Below are positions 34,659 through 43,783 of a stretch of 64,000 nucleotides of DNA, in pieces. The first letter of the stretch is position 1. Each line of letters begins with the position of its first letter. A program made the position numbers and the translations under genes. A model generated the notes under the pieces. That model was not told the DNA's origin. It was given only the letters and a program-made list of their open reading frames with translations, and searched no databases. This stretch comes from Caldilineaceae bacterium (GTDB lineage Bacteria > Chloroflexota > Anaerolineae > Caldilineales > Caldilineaceae): assembly GCA_958295845.1 (NCBI GenBank), contig OY282376.1:2431022-2495021 (forward strand), in the 5' to 3' direction.

Positions 34659-36577
34659 GCTGCTTCCCGCAACCTGTTTTCAGCCAGGGCGATTTCGATT
34701 AGCTCGTGCTTCATCGCAGCCCTCTTCCTCCGCCAGGAACGCTCCTCCAACTCGCCCAGAGCATGCAGATCGTCCAACCTGGCAATGCCGTCCAGCAGTT
34801 CTTCACGACGTACTGCCAACTGTTCGGTTGACTGGGGGCTTCTGGTCCTTTCACGAAGAACAAATAGAATGAGGGATACCAGAAGGACGAGAGTAACGAC
34901 ACCGCCGAAGGTCAAAGGAATGCGAACGTCAAGCGGCGGCGCCGAAACCGGCATCTCTCTATTCGGCTGTGTGTCTCTGTCCGGCCGGGGATCACTTTCG
35001 TCGGCAGCGATCAGACCCCGCAGGGAAAGGTTAACAGGACTGCTGCTTGATAGCGGTGCGCTCCAGCTGCGGAACAGCACGCCCTGAATTGTTTCCTGCC
35101 CTGTGGGCTCAAGTAATTCGCCCTCGACTCTGAAGTCCACTTCCAGTCCTGGCAGATCGGCCACCAGAAGATTCAGCAACGCCGTTTCGTATTGGACAGG
35201 GAAACTGATCTGGGCGGATGCGTCAGCATACGGCAGACGATATCGCACAAAGACCTGTCGCGAGCCGGGCCCGGGAAGGACGGGCCGGGTATCGTAAAGG
35301 GTCTGCTCGCGCAGTCGATAAGCCTCGCCAACTGACCCATCCTGCATTTCCACTTCCATGGCGTTATCCGGTAACGGAATAACCAGGGTCGCTGGTACAT
35401 CAAACAGGCCGCTGTCACTGCCGATATATGTGCGGCCGCTGCGATTCCCAAATGTGTAGAGCTGTCCGATCAGCAGGCTCCCCGGCGCATGTTCGACTAT
35501 CCAGTTGGCCCGTGTGACATGCAATCCGCCCGCGTCCGTCGTTGTCTCATATACCGACAGCGTCGTCTCGATGCGTTCCGGGCCGATTCTGTCTTCGGTG
35601 AAGTCAGGACCGCTGAATGCAAGAATCGGCGACGTGTAGCGGACATTGCTGTGCTCGGTCTCCACCAGGAAGTAGAAGCCTTCGTCCACCGGCAAGTTCC
35701 TGAATTCGAAACTGCCTCCCGCCCCGACTGAAGCTTCGCGCGTCGTCAGCAAGTCGGCCTGCTGGTAAATGTTGAGCGAGACCGTTGACTGTTGGGGCGC
35801 AGGCCCGCCTTCAGTGCCCTGGCGAAGGTGGCCGGCAATTGCACCGGGACCGGAGACCTCGACAGGCTCCCATACCGGTCGATATGTGAAGCCGCGAATG
35901 TACGCAAGGACCGCCCGCCTCCCGGCAGATGACCAGTCTGAGCCAATTTCAGGATGGGACTCTTGCCAGCGGCGCTCCAGCTCCGCTTGACTGAGGAATA
36001 TCATGCTGTCCTGCGCGGAGAAGTCGGGCAACGCCCCGCCGGCCTCTGGGCCGTCGCCGCGTCCGCCTTCGCCATGGCAGGCGAGGCAGGACTGGGCATA
36101 CAACTCGCCTCCTTCTGCGAACTCCGCCTCGTCTGTATGCAGATTCCAGGAAAAGTAGACCGCCTGCCAGATCTGTTCGTCACTCAAGCTGTTGCGCCAA
36201 GGAGGCATCAGATTCTCGATGCGCCCGAACTTCGTAACGAAGAAGAGCTCCGCCGGAGATCGATCCCAGATTTCGGAAGGGTCGGAAAAGACGGTGGGGT
36301 CAGCAGCCGCGCCGGCAGGGCCGTCGCCGTCTCCGCTCGGCCCGTGGCAAGGAGCGCAGTTCTGTGCGTAGGATGCCGTGGCCAACTCGGCAATAGGCGG
36401 TCGTTGGGGAACAGGGACCTGCTGCGGATCGTAAGGTGGAGGAGATTCTTGCGCTTGGAGGCTATCCGTCGTCAGCGTCAAGAAGAGAGCTACGGTACAA
36501 GCCATCAGTAGTAGTGCACAGGTGGACCATTTACTGTACAATCTCTGTCTTTCCGACCATGAGCTGTTCCTGTACAC
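34655..36577 (-). CDS. Membrane-anchored dihaem cytochrome c inside the ccm operon
   Basis: 640 residues. Signal peptide to ~43 (STCALLLMACTVALFLTLT). Two cytochrome c domains: CAPCH at 74-78 with a likely Met ligand in ENLMPPWRN (M124), and CLACH at 164-168. From ~235 to 540 the protein is beta-rich, with a carboxypeptidase-like repeat style (EVSGPGAIAGHLRQG, SFEFRNLPVDEGFYFLVET). It ends with one helix (IPLTFGGVVTLVLLVSLILFVLRER) and a cytosolic tail with helices (LDDLHALGELEERSWRRKRAAM). It sits between ccmE and ccmA, so it may be a client or an electron carrier for the maturation machinery. The large beta part is not a domain I can name. Confidence 0.8.
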   Translation of the reverse strand: MYRNSSWSERQRLYSKWSTCALLLMACTVALFLTLTTDSLQAQESPPPYDPQQVPVPQRPPIAELATASYAQNCAPCHGPSGDGDGPAGAAADPTVFSDPSEIWDRSPAELFFVTKFGRIENLMPPWRNSLSDEQIWQAVYFSWNLHTDEAEFAEGGELYAQSCLACHGEGGRGDGPEAGGALPDFSAQDSMIFLSQAELERRWQESHPEIGSDWSSAGRRAVLAYIRGFTYRPVWEPVEVSGPGAIAGHLRQGTEGGPAPQQSTVSLNIYQQADLLTTREASVGAGGSFEFRNLPVDEGFYFLVETEHSNVRYTSPILAFSGPDFTEDRIGPERIETTLSVYETTTDAGGLHVTRANWIVEHAPGSLLIGQLYTFGNRSGRTYIGSDSGLFDVPATLVIPLPDNAMEVEMQDGSVGEAYRLREQTLYDTRPVLPGPGSRQVFVRYRLPYADASAQISFPVQYETALLNLLVADLPGLEVDFRVEGELLEPTGQETIQGVLFRSWSAPLSSSSPVNLSLRGLIAADESDPRPDRDTQPNREMPVSAPPLDVRIPLTFGGVVTLVLLVSLILFVLRERTRSPQSTEQLAVRREELLDGIARLDDLHALGELEERSWRRKRAAMKHELIEIALAENRLREAA

Positions 36578-36655
36578 CTGTGATACAGGGGCGAGTTAAG
36601 AGCCGTTTGCCCCGCCACGGGTTTAAGCCACTCGCCCAATGGGGTCTATCTTGCC

Positions 36656-37210
36656 TCAGTTAACGGCCTGAAACAGGATGTCTTCGGGCGATTCCTCATA
36701 CCGACTGGGACATTTGAGAAGCAGTACATCGGCCTCAAAGACGCCCCCCGGCAGAAGCTCTCCCTCTACAATGACCGACGCTGCTCGATGGAAATTGTCC
36801 GGTCGGGGTTCGTAATAAACGACCGAAAGCTGACCACCCGGGTTGTCTTCATCCTCAATCATGAAGCGAAGAGTCACCTCTTCCGCGTTCCAGTCCTCGC
36901 TGCCATCGACAATAACCCCATTTACCCGAATGCGCTGGGACACGAGAGTGTCGCCTCCCTGATGCACCTCGTCCACAGTCAGCCAGTAGGCTTTAGCCGT
37001 CGTCAGACCATAGACCATCAGCGAGATGATAACCCCAATCAATAGGAGTCCGGCAACCAGGAACTGCGGCTTGATACCGGTTCGATTGCGGGCCAGGTGA
37101 GCCGGGATTGGACCTTCCCACAACTCTTCTTCGTGGAATTCGTCCTGATTTGGTGAAGCTGCAGTCATCTCAAGTCTTACCTGTTTCGCTCTAAGAACTG
37201 CCTCGGCCAA
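36656..37210 (-). CDS. ccmE: Cysteine-type (CxxxY) haem chaperone CcmE
   Basis: 184 residues (or 170 from ATG 37168, where the AGG spacing is also acceptable). One N-terminal membrane anchor (LVAGLLLIGVIISLMVYGL, ~51-69), then the OB-fold: YWLTVDEV, SQRIRVNGVIVDGS, LRFMIEDEDNPGGQLSVVY, VIVEGELLPGGVFEADVLLLKC. In most CcmE the haem is bound covalently by His in HDENYxP. Here the place reads CPSRY (Cys167, Tyr171), the CxxxY variant known from Desulfovibrio and archaea. CcmE ferries haem to the ligation step outside the membrane. First gene of the operon. Confidence 0.9.
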   Translation of the reverse strand: MAEAVLRAKQVRLEMTAASPNQDEFHEEELWEGPIPAHLARNRTGIKPQFLVAGLLLIGVIISLMVYGLTTAKAYWLTVDEVHQGGDTLVSQRIRVNGVIVDGSEDWNAEEVTLRFMIEDEDNPGGQLSVVYYEPRPDNFHRAASVIVEGELLPGGVFEADVLLLKCPSRYEESPEDILFQAVN

Positions 37211-37298
37211 ATTGCCACCAACTGAGATTGTCGATTGGCTCGGCAGTGAATGTTCCGCCGTATTATAGGCTCTTCATTCCGTGCAACCGAATTTTGGA

Positions 37299-37655
37299 CT
37301 ACGCGCTGTCTCCACTGTCCAAGTCCCAATCAATCTCCTCGGACAGGATCTCCTCGGCAGTCTCGGCCAGTGGAGCGGGTACCAGGACATCACGCTCCGC
37401 CAGTCCACCGTAGACAAAGCCGTATATCCGGCCCATGGACTCCCCGCGGACAATCGCCGGGATGCCAGCACTCTGCAGCCGCCCTTTCACGATCTGCGCT
37501 TCCATCGGATTTGCAGCCTGCCATACCACAACCGGCTCCTGAGAAACAGGACCGCCTTTTGTCGCGGTCGTTTCAGCAAGCTCCGCCTCAACTGTCCGGT
37601 CGCGGCTCTTACGCCTTCCCCAAAGTCTCTGGAGTCCACCAGCCAAAGTCGTCAT
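37299..37655 (-). CDS. DUF2007-like small protein
   Basis: 118 residues from ATG 37655, chosen over the longer frame because AGGAGGGTGCC precedes it and it begins 16 bp after the MBL gene. The core VVVWQAANPMEAQIVKGRLQSAGIPAIVRGES...VYGGLAERDVLVPAPLAETAEEIL is the ferredoxin-like PF09413 pattern (called a putative signal-transducing protein). No catalytic residues known. Likely co-transcribed with the MBL hydrolase. Role unknown. Confidence 0.8.
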   Translation of the reverse strand: MTTLAGGLQRLWGRRKSRDRTVEAELAETTATKGGPVSQEPVVVWQAANPMEAQIVKGRLQSAGIPAIVRGESMGRIYGFVYGGLAERDVLVPAPLAETAEEILSEEIDWDLDSGDSA

Positions 37656-37671
37656 GGCACCCTCCTGTAGG

Positions 37672-38325
37672 TCATGTGAAGGAGAACGCGGCAGTCCTGC
37701 CCACAAAGGGATTCGTCTCTCGCTCGATGCCAATGCTGGTCGCCTCCCCGTGTCCCGGGTAAACAACATACCCGTCGGGAAGCGTTAGCAACTGGTGTTT
37801 GATACTGTGAAGAAGAGCCGGGCCGTCGGCGAGCGGCAAATCGAATCTTCCTACACTGCCGCGAAATAGGGTATCACCCGCAAAAACTTGCTCGTTCTCG
37901 TGGTCAATGAAAACAACGTGCCCGGGTGAATGACCTGGCGTGAATCGGATTTCCAGGCTCTCCGTGCCAAATTCGATCGTCTGCCCCTGCTCCAGGAACT
38001 GGTCTGGTTCGTCGATCGGATCGATTCGGGCGCCCAGCCACTCCCGCACCCGCTCAGGTGCCGCCCGCAGAATAGGCAGGTCCTCCCTGTGAAGGTGAAA
38101 AGTGGCTCCCGTGGCGGCTCGCACTTGGTTCACCGCCAATACGTGATCAAAGTGAGAGTGCGTGTTGATTATCTTTTCGATCGTCAGACCCATCCCGTCG
38201 ACTTCGTTGAGGATGGCTCGGGCGCTGTCCCCCGGGTCAATGATGACGCCGCGCAATGTGTCCTCACATCCCAGAATGTAGCAGTTTTCCTCCAACAGTC
38301 CGACCGTGAGGCCTGTAATCAACAT
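37672..38325 (-). CDS. Metallo-beta-lactamase-fold hydrolase, glyoxalase II-like
   Basis: 217 residues. Zinc ligands: THSHFDH (HxHxDH), TPGHSPGHV (His), FAGDTLFRGSVGRFDL (bridging Asp), and PGHGEATSIG (last His). GRFDLPLAD is typical of the YcbL-type single-domain glyoxalase II group, which hydrolyses S-lactoylglutathione or other thioesters. No TM or signal. Only 16 bp upstream of the DUF2007 gene. Confidence 0.93.
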   Translation of the reverse strand: MLITGLTVGLLEENCYILGCEDTLRGVIIDPGDSARAILNEVDGMGLTIEKIINTHSHFDHVLAVNQVRAATGATFHLHREDLPILRAAPERVREWLGARIDPIDEPDQFLEQGQTIEFGTESLEIRFTPGHSPGHVVFIDHENEQVFAGDTLFRGSVGRFDLPLADGPALLHSIKHQLLTLPDGYVVYPGHGEATSIGIERETNPFVGRTAAFSFT

Positions 38326-38361
38326 ACTTGCCGCACTCCCTCTTCCATGACTCTGAAGCTT

Positions 38362-38766
38362 CTACAACGCACTGAGCTGTGCCTCTGCAGTTGGCTCGTC
38401 CTCACTGCAGATCCAGCGCTGGCTCCAATCGGATAGTTCAGCGATAACGGGCGTCAATTCTCGGCCCTTATCCGTCAAACTGTACTCAACATGTGGCGGG
38501 ATCGAACTGACCTGCTCCCGCATCACCAAACCCTCGTCTTCCAGCATCTTCAGTCTGCTGCTCAGCGTGCTGGGATTCACGCCTCCCAACTCCTCCTGCA
38601 ATTCACAGAAGCGCTTGTTGCTTGCATTGAGAAGACGGTGCACGATCTGCAGCGTCCACTTCCTTCCAATAATGCGCGCGGCCGCTTCTACCGGGCAGGG
38701 CAACTCGTCCGGAAGGACGACTGGATGCGTTGGCATGCGCATCGGGTAGAGTCCTTTCCCACTCAA
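38362..38766 (-). CDS. HxlR-family winged-helix regulator
   Basis: 134 residues. CPVEAAARIIGRKWTLQIVHRLLNASNKRFCELQEELGG matches HxlR, whose Cys near the N-terminus and winged helix respond to aldehydes, quinones or redox state. NPSTLSSRLKMLEDEGLV is the recognition helix and VEYSLTDKGREL the wing. ATG 38742 or 38736 could be the true start. It precedes the MBL hydrolase in reading order (36 bp), so it may control that gene. Confidence 0.92.
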   Translation of the reverse strand: MSGKGLYPMRMPTHPVVLPDELPCPVEAAARIIGRKWTLQIVHRLLNASNKRFCELQEELGGVNPSTLSSRLKMLEDEGLVMREQVSSIPPHVEYSLTDKGRELTPVIAELSDWSQRWICSEDEPTAEAQLSAL

Positions 38767-39697
38767 TGACCCTCACCCTCCCGGACGAGGTATGAGCGCT
38801 ACGCAAAGCCGGGCAAATCACTTTTCATAAGGCGTCGGCCCGGTGTAACCCCGGTTCGGAGCACAGTCGACGTCGGGCACTATCGTACTATGCGCATTGC
38901 CCCTTGTCAAAGGAAACCGGGCCAACGGTAATCCCAAAAAGAGAGCGTACTCTCTTATACCTCTGTTGTCGACTAGACCGCGTCAAGTCCTCGCATCCAT
39001 CCCCGAAGAATCGCCCATTCACTGACCCCTGGCCACTGACCCCTGCAGTTGTGCGTTCGGGCCTTCGGCCCTCTCTTGTGCGGGGGCTGCGCCCCCGCAA
39101 CGCCCCGCCCTTACTTGCCACCGTGTTCAGTCTTCCCCAGCAACGTGTCTAGAGTAAGTTGTCTAGCCAACAGTGTCGCCTCCCCCCTTGCCGTCTCCAG
39201 CCCCAAGCCGCCGACCCCACACCACTGCTGTTCGCAGTGCACTAAAAACTGAAAACTACCTACTAAGAACTGCAGTACCGCGCCCCACCCGACTTGCCCA
39301 CAACCTCTTGCTTCCCCGCCAACAACTCAACCCAACGGTGTCCATCTTCTGACCACAAGCCAATCCAACCAGGTTCAGTGCACCCAGATTCCGCCAGTCT
39401 CGCGCAGTCCGGTCCCAAATAGACGTAATCCCCTTTGCTGGACTGTGTCACCTCGTGTCAAATCGCGCCAGGCCGCCCCAATCATTCTTTGGACCAAACA
39501 GTTACCTGCGGAAACGTCTTCTCTTCGCCTTAAAGCGACTAATGCCCGAAGAACTTTGACCCCTTCAACCAGAACCAGCGGGCATCATTAGTTCTCCGAT
39601 TCTCGGTCGCCGGGAGTAATGGCTTCCTTTGGCTAGAGCAGTCACATTGAAAACTGGTCTCGGGAACAGCGCACGCAGCGCATCCCCGAATGGACCG
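38767..39697. other. Gene-poor gap with several hairpins
   Basis: No convincing gene in 930 bp. It holds GGGCC-TTC-GGCCC (39059-39071), GCGGGGGC-TGC-GCCCCCGC (39080-39098), two near-adjacent copies of CACTGACCCCTG (about 39019 and 39034), and ACTAATGCCCG near 39538 facing CGGGCATCATTAGT near 39580. A 62-codon leftward frame at 39263-39451 is possible but has no family, no clear ribosome site and no neighbour support. Confidence 0.5.
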
Positions 39698-42142
39698 CTA
39701 CCTGTCATAGGGTATGCTGCCCATGCGTTTTCGTGTGTCGCCAACTTCGAGCCACAGCACAGGATCCGAACCATCGAACTGAATTTCGAACGTGCTACGA
39801 ACCAGCTCATCGGCCTGCCACTGACCGGTCGAGTAACCGCCGCCTGCCAGGGGAGCTTCTACTGACCCGTCGCCGAGGAGAAGCCGCATTGTCAGGTCTT
39901 CCGGCCAGTCGGTGGGAAGGGCCGAAGGCGCCTTCCAGTACAGGGTAACCTGGAGCATATCTCCTGCAGCCAGCGCCGTCAGAGGCGCATGGGCAAACGC
40001 CTTTCGATGGTAGTCATATCCGATGACCGCCAAATGGCCGAAATCGAGGCGCCTGCGGTACTGAACAGGAAGCATCGTCACCGGTAGGGCTTCCTCCGGA
40101 CGAGACAGACGCGGCCGCCCGAGTTCGACCGCATCGCCGGACTGAACGAGCAGCCGCGAGCCGGTTTCGGCATCATAGATGGCGACAATCAGTCGATAGT
40201 CGCCAGGAGGAGTGCCAAACGGCAGCGAGAGACCATGGTTATCGACTACGATTTCGTCCTGCTGCCAGGCCGTAGTTGGCAAAGACCCCCCTGCCGGTTC
40301 TCCGTCGCGCTGAACTACCACCTGTTCGCGGGCGTCCAGCAGCTGCACAGATACTTTTAGACGCCGGTCGGGTGTCCTTATCGGTCGCCAGCGCAGCCCA
40401 ACCATGAGTGTATCGCCGGCCGCCAGCGGACCTTGTGAAAGGCAAAGTTCAGTTAGCTCAGCGACGTCACCAAAGACGTGAGGCCTATCAAGAGCTGTAC
40501 ATGAAAGACTATCCGGCATTGAAAAGGTCGCGAAGCGCACATTGCCTTGCCAGCTTTCCCAACCCTTGAACGCGTGTCTTCCCAGCCAATTCTCGACGAT
40601 ACTCTCCCGATCGGACTGCTCAGTCGCCCAGAAGAGAGCAAAGATTCGTCGACGGTCGGCTGTTTCCGCCAACAAAGTCTCCTCAGTGCGGGCTCGATTC
40701 GGAGGCCTCTCTGAAGGCACCGGAAGAGTCTCAAACCCGACGTCGTAATAGCGCCAGACATCCGCCTGGCCCGCAGCATTGAGAATGACAAGGTCCCTTT
40801 CCTGGTCGCCAAGAGCTGCCACCGTGCGGGCCATGCCCGCGTAGTCGTCACGCGCCGCCGGGTCTGAATAGTAGGTAGGGAGTGCCGACACAGCGAGGAG
40901 GGCCGCCATGGCCGCGATCGAGACGCTTCCTAAAGCTGAAAGCGGGTGTCGAGCTCCTGTTCTGACACCCGTCTCCGCCCGGCTCCTGTCCTCACGAAAC
41001 CAACGCAAGAAGGGGAGGGACATTGATCGCATTGGGAGGTGTAGTGGACAGGAGGCCACCGCGAGGCACCAGGCCGGCGACAGAATCAGAAGGAATTTCA
41101 GGAATGACGGATTGACCAGGCCGAAACCGAACATCACGCCTATGGGCAGCAACAGCCAAAGCAGCAGGATCGCGCCCGCGAAGCAACGCCTCAACTGCCA
41201 CAGCCCGCAGAGAGGCAGCAGAACGACCAGGAGAAGCCAACCCCATCCCAGCTGTGGTCCCGTGCGGAGCGTACCGACGCCAATAGTCTGTAACGTCAGC
41301 CGTAACCCTTCCAGCAAACCGATGGATACATCCTCAGAGGGCCAGCTGAGCAATCGGTCTATTCCCGTTGGCAGCCAGGGCAGGTACGCAAGAAGCGCTA
41401 GGAAATTGATGGAGAAGAACACAAGAAAGGGCTTCCAGCGATCTGACGCATAGCCGCTGTCTCCCCCTTCAACGCCAGGCTCGCGAACGTCTCCAGAATT
41501 CTGCTCCTTGGGGCCAAACAACCACCAGACGGCGGCTCCCCCCGCAGCGGCCAGGAGTACCGCAAATATGTAATGAGTCCACAGGCCGGCCGCGGCCGCC
41601 AACAGATAAAGCGCTGCATACCTGGCAACCGCAGGGCTCAGTCCCTGCGTGTCCACTCGCCTTCCCATGGCGAGAAGAGCCCACATCAGCGCCGTACCCT
41701 CCAGGGTCAGCAGCGCGTACATGCGTGCTTCCTGGCTGTAGAAAACCTGAAAGGGACTTAGGGCAACTAAAAAGGAGGCAAGGAGCGCGAATTGGTAGCG
41801 GTGCTTGTCCGCTCTTGCTACAATCTCCTGCGCGATCCGGTACACCACCGCCACCGTGAGCAGGCCGGACAGTGCAGAGAGACTGCGTATCCCCCATGCA
41901 GAAAAACCGAAAAGACTGGCCCACAGTTTCAACAGCCAATAATAGCCAGGCGGATGAATATCTGCCGCGGCGTCTCTGGCGATCTGAACGAAGCTGCGTT
42001 GCGCCACCGCCCACGAGTTGCCTTCGTCGTGCCAGAGAGAAGAACAGGTGAGGCAATAGAATCGAACGAAGGCGGCAAGCGCCAGTATGAAAACGAAGAC
42101 CGCGCAGCGCAGGAAAGACCGTCGCGCCGTCATCCTCAACAT
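39698..42142 (-). CDS. GT39-type membrane glycosyltransferase with beta-sandwich tail
   Basis: 814 residues. First helix FVFILALAAFVRFYCL, then WHDEGNSW (the acidic GT-C loop motif) and DIHPPGYYWLLKLW (His/Pro motif of the PMT group), followed by about ten more helices to ~415. The second half is outside: a mixed domain and two beta-sandwich units (VSVQLLDAREQVVV, TPPGDYRLIVAIYDAET; MLQVTLYWKAPSALP). It should add a sugar from a lipid carrier to an external acceptor. It starts 3 bp past the stop of the glycosidase gene, so the two are coupled. ATG 42133 is an alternative start. Confidence 0.85.
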   Translation of the reverse strand: MLRMTARRSFLRCAVFVFILALAAFVRFYCLTCSSLWHDEGNSWAVAQRSFVQIARDAAADIHPPGYYWLLKLWASLFGFSAWGIRSLSALSGLLTVAVVYRIAQEIVARADKHRYQFALLASFLVALSPFQVFYSQEARMYALLTLEGTALMWALLAMGRRVDTQGLSPAVARYAALYLLAAAAGLWTHYIFAVLLAAAGGAAVWWLFGPKEQNSGDVREPGVEGGDSGYASDRWKPFLVFFSINFLALLAYLPWLPTGIDRLLSWPSEDVSIGLLEGLRLTLQTIGVGTLRTGPQLGWGWLLLVVLLPLCGLWQLRRCFAGAILLLWLLLPIGVMFGFGLVNPSFLKFLLILSPAWCLAVASCPLHLPMRSMSLPFLRWFREDRSRAETGVRTGARHPLSALGSVSIAAMAALLAVSALPTYYSDPAARDDYAGMARTVAALGDQERDLVILNAAGQADVWRYYDVGFETLPVPSERPPNRARTEETLLAETADRRRIFALFWATEQSDRESIVENWLGRHAFKGWESWQGNVRFATFSMPDSLSCTALDRPHVFGDVAELTELCLSQGPLAAGDTLMVGLRWRPIRTPDRRLKVSVQLLDAREQVVVQRDGEPAGGSLPTTAWQQDEIVVDNHGLSLPFGTPPGDYRLIVAIYDAETGSRLLVQSGDAVELGRPRLSRPEEALPVTMLPVQYRRRLDFGHLAVIGYDYHRKAFAHAPLTALAAGDMLQVTLYWKAPSALPTDWPEDLTMRLLLGDGSVEAPLAGGGYSTGQWQADELVRSTFEIQFDGSDPVLWLEVGDTRKRMGSIPYDR

Positions 42143-42145
42143 CGA

Positions 42146-43558
42146 TCAGTCTTGACCGCCCACACTGGCAACATAGGCCCGTACCGATTCAAAGACCGGT
42201 TGTGGAGTGAAATCGGGCGCAAGGAGGCGAAAGTAGGCCTCCGGCTGTCGATTCTGTTCCCAAAGATCGGTAGCGCGTTTCAGATACCAGACGTTGGCGA
42301 CGCCCAGCCATGGCCAGTCGTGGAGAATGCGTTCGTAGGCCAGCGGAAGATTGGCTGACTGCTCTTCCAGACTGACCCGGCCGTACCGCGGTTCCACATC
42401 CTCCGGCGCCGCGTTCCAGTTCATCTCGCTGATCCAGATAGGCTTGTGCCCGTCGCCGTTGGCGACCATCACATCGCGTATGAACTGCGGCCGGCCAAAG
42501 TTCATGACTCGCGGGTGCATGCGCCGATCGGTCGGCCCGGACCACAACCCGTAGCCCTGCGTGGCCATCACATCGAAGTAGGGCGCCGCGCCCGCGTCGT
42601 ACATCCGCTGCAGGAAAAGCAAGTCGGAAAAGCTGCGCCCGGGGACAGTGGTGCCGTCCATGTCCACGGTCGCAGCCAGCGCGCCGGCAATGATTACAGC
42701 ATCGGGGTCAACGGCGCGGATCGCATCCGCGCCTGCCTTGAGGAGTTCAACGTATCCTTCCGGATCGATCGTCGAATTGCCCCATTCAGGGTATATATTG
42801 GGTTCGTTCCACAGCTGGTAGAAACGGATGCGCCCTTGGTAGCGGGCGGCCACCGCGCCGGCGAAATCGGCAAAGTCCCGGTAGTCGTCGGGCGGCGCGT
42901 ACGAACCGGCCTCGTTGCCTTCGGCCCGGCTCCAGGCCGGTGGGTTTGAGATTCTGACGATCAGGTGCATGTCATGGCGTTCGGCTAGGGCAGCAATATG
43001 ATCGTATTTTTCCCAGGCGGAACGCGCCGGCTCATGACGGCGGTCCTCAAAGTCGCCCTTGCCGTGAACCTCGATATCCTCCCACGTAAACTCCTGCCGC
43101 AACCATCTGAATCCAGCCTCTGAGGCCAACTGAACCGCCTGCTCCCGTTTGGCCTGTTCGACCTCCTGCTCCAGAAAAACATTCACGCCGAATGGCGAGA
43201 CGTCGGCATGCTCTCTAACTTCCTGCGCAACAAGCCGCAGCCGGGGACGGAGCATACCCCCTGCCAGGTCGGTCAGTCCTTTGATCTGGGGCAGAAACGC
43301 CGACTCGCCAGTCTGAGACCAAAGCAACTGGCGGCTCGGATTCAATGCCAACATAAAAAGAGCCAGCCCGCCGCACAGCAGCAGACCGGCCCACAGAATC
43401 AGAGTTTCACGTACAGCGCGTTTCACAATGCTCGAAATGACAGTCAGTTGACTTCCCGGGGTATATTCTGTCGCCTGAGTCGTCATCACACGCACGAATT
43501 CCGGCAACCAAAAGAACGTTTCTTCTGTGTCCTGGTCAAACCTCGAACGCAAACACAA
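42146..43558 (-). CDS. Membrane-anchored clan-A glycoside hydrolase-like protein
   Basis: 470 residues (ATG 43486 is a likely later start). One helix near residue 50 (ILWAGLLLCGGLALFMLAL) anchors it. A TIM-barrel follows: FGVNVFLEQEV, WLRQEFTWEDIE, YDHIAALAERHDMHLIVRI, the acid/base FYQLWNEPNIYPEW (Glu in NEP), VDPDAVIIAG, YFDVMATQGYG and the nucleophile WISEMNWN. The pattern is clan GH-A, closest by eye to GH39/GH5-like cellulase-fold proteins. Substrate unknown. It is coupled to the GT39-type gene, so the pair may build and trim the same envelope glycan. Confidence 0.8.
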   Translation of the reverse strand: MCLRSRFDQDTEETFFWLPEFVRVMTTQATEYTPGSQLTVISSIVKRAVRETLILWAGLLLCGGLALFMLALNPSRQLLWSQTGESAFLPQIKGLTDLAGGMLRPRLRLVAQEVREHADVSPFGVNVFLEQEVEQAKREQAVQLASEAGFRWLRQEFTWEDIEVHGKGDFEDRRHEPARSAWEKYDHIAALAERHDMHLIVRISNPPAWSRAEGNEAGSYAPPDDYRDFADFAGAVAARYQGRIRFYQLWNEPNIYPEWGNSTIDPEGYVELLKAGADAIRAVDPDAVIIAGALAATVDMDGTTVPGRSFSDLLFLQRMYDAGAAPYFDVMATQGYGLWSGPTDRRMHPRVMNFGRPQFIRDVMVANGDGHKPIWISEMNWNAAPEDVEPRYGRVSLEEQSANLPLAYERILHDWPWLGVANVWYLKRATDLWEQNRQPEAYFRLLAPDFTPQPVFESVRAYVASVGGQD

Positions 43559-43783
43559 ACCAACAAAGGCTGTAGCTCAAGTCATCGTGCCCGCGAACCG
43601 CAGCCTGTTCGGACACTGCTCTCATTTACCTCGAATACACCACTCTTGGCAAGATGAGTTTAGATGGGCAGAGTTATGGATCAAGTCGTGCCTCCAATCC
43701 GACTCTCAACCCAAAAACCTGAATTGCAATCCAAATTCCCGTCGTATCTATGTCAAGAGTTTCGACGCAAATATTCGTGACCT

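Noticed and set aside
39263-39451. 62-codon leftward frame (MTQSSKGDYVYLG...)
   Set aside because: The product looks protein-like but has no recognised family, no good ribosome site and no gene context; kept only as a note.
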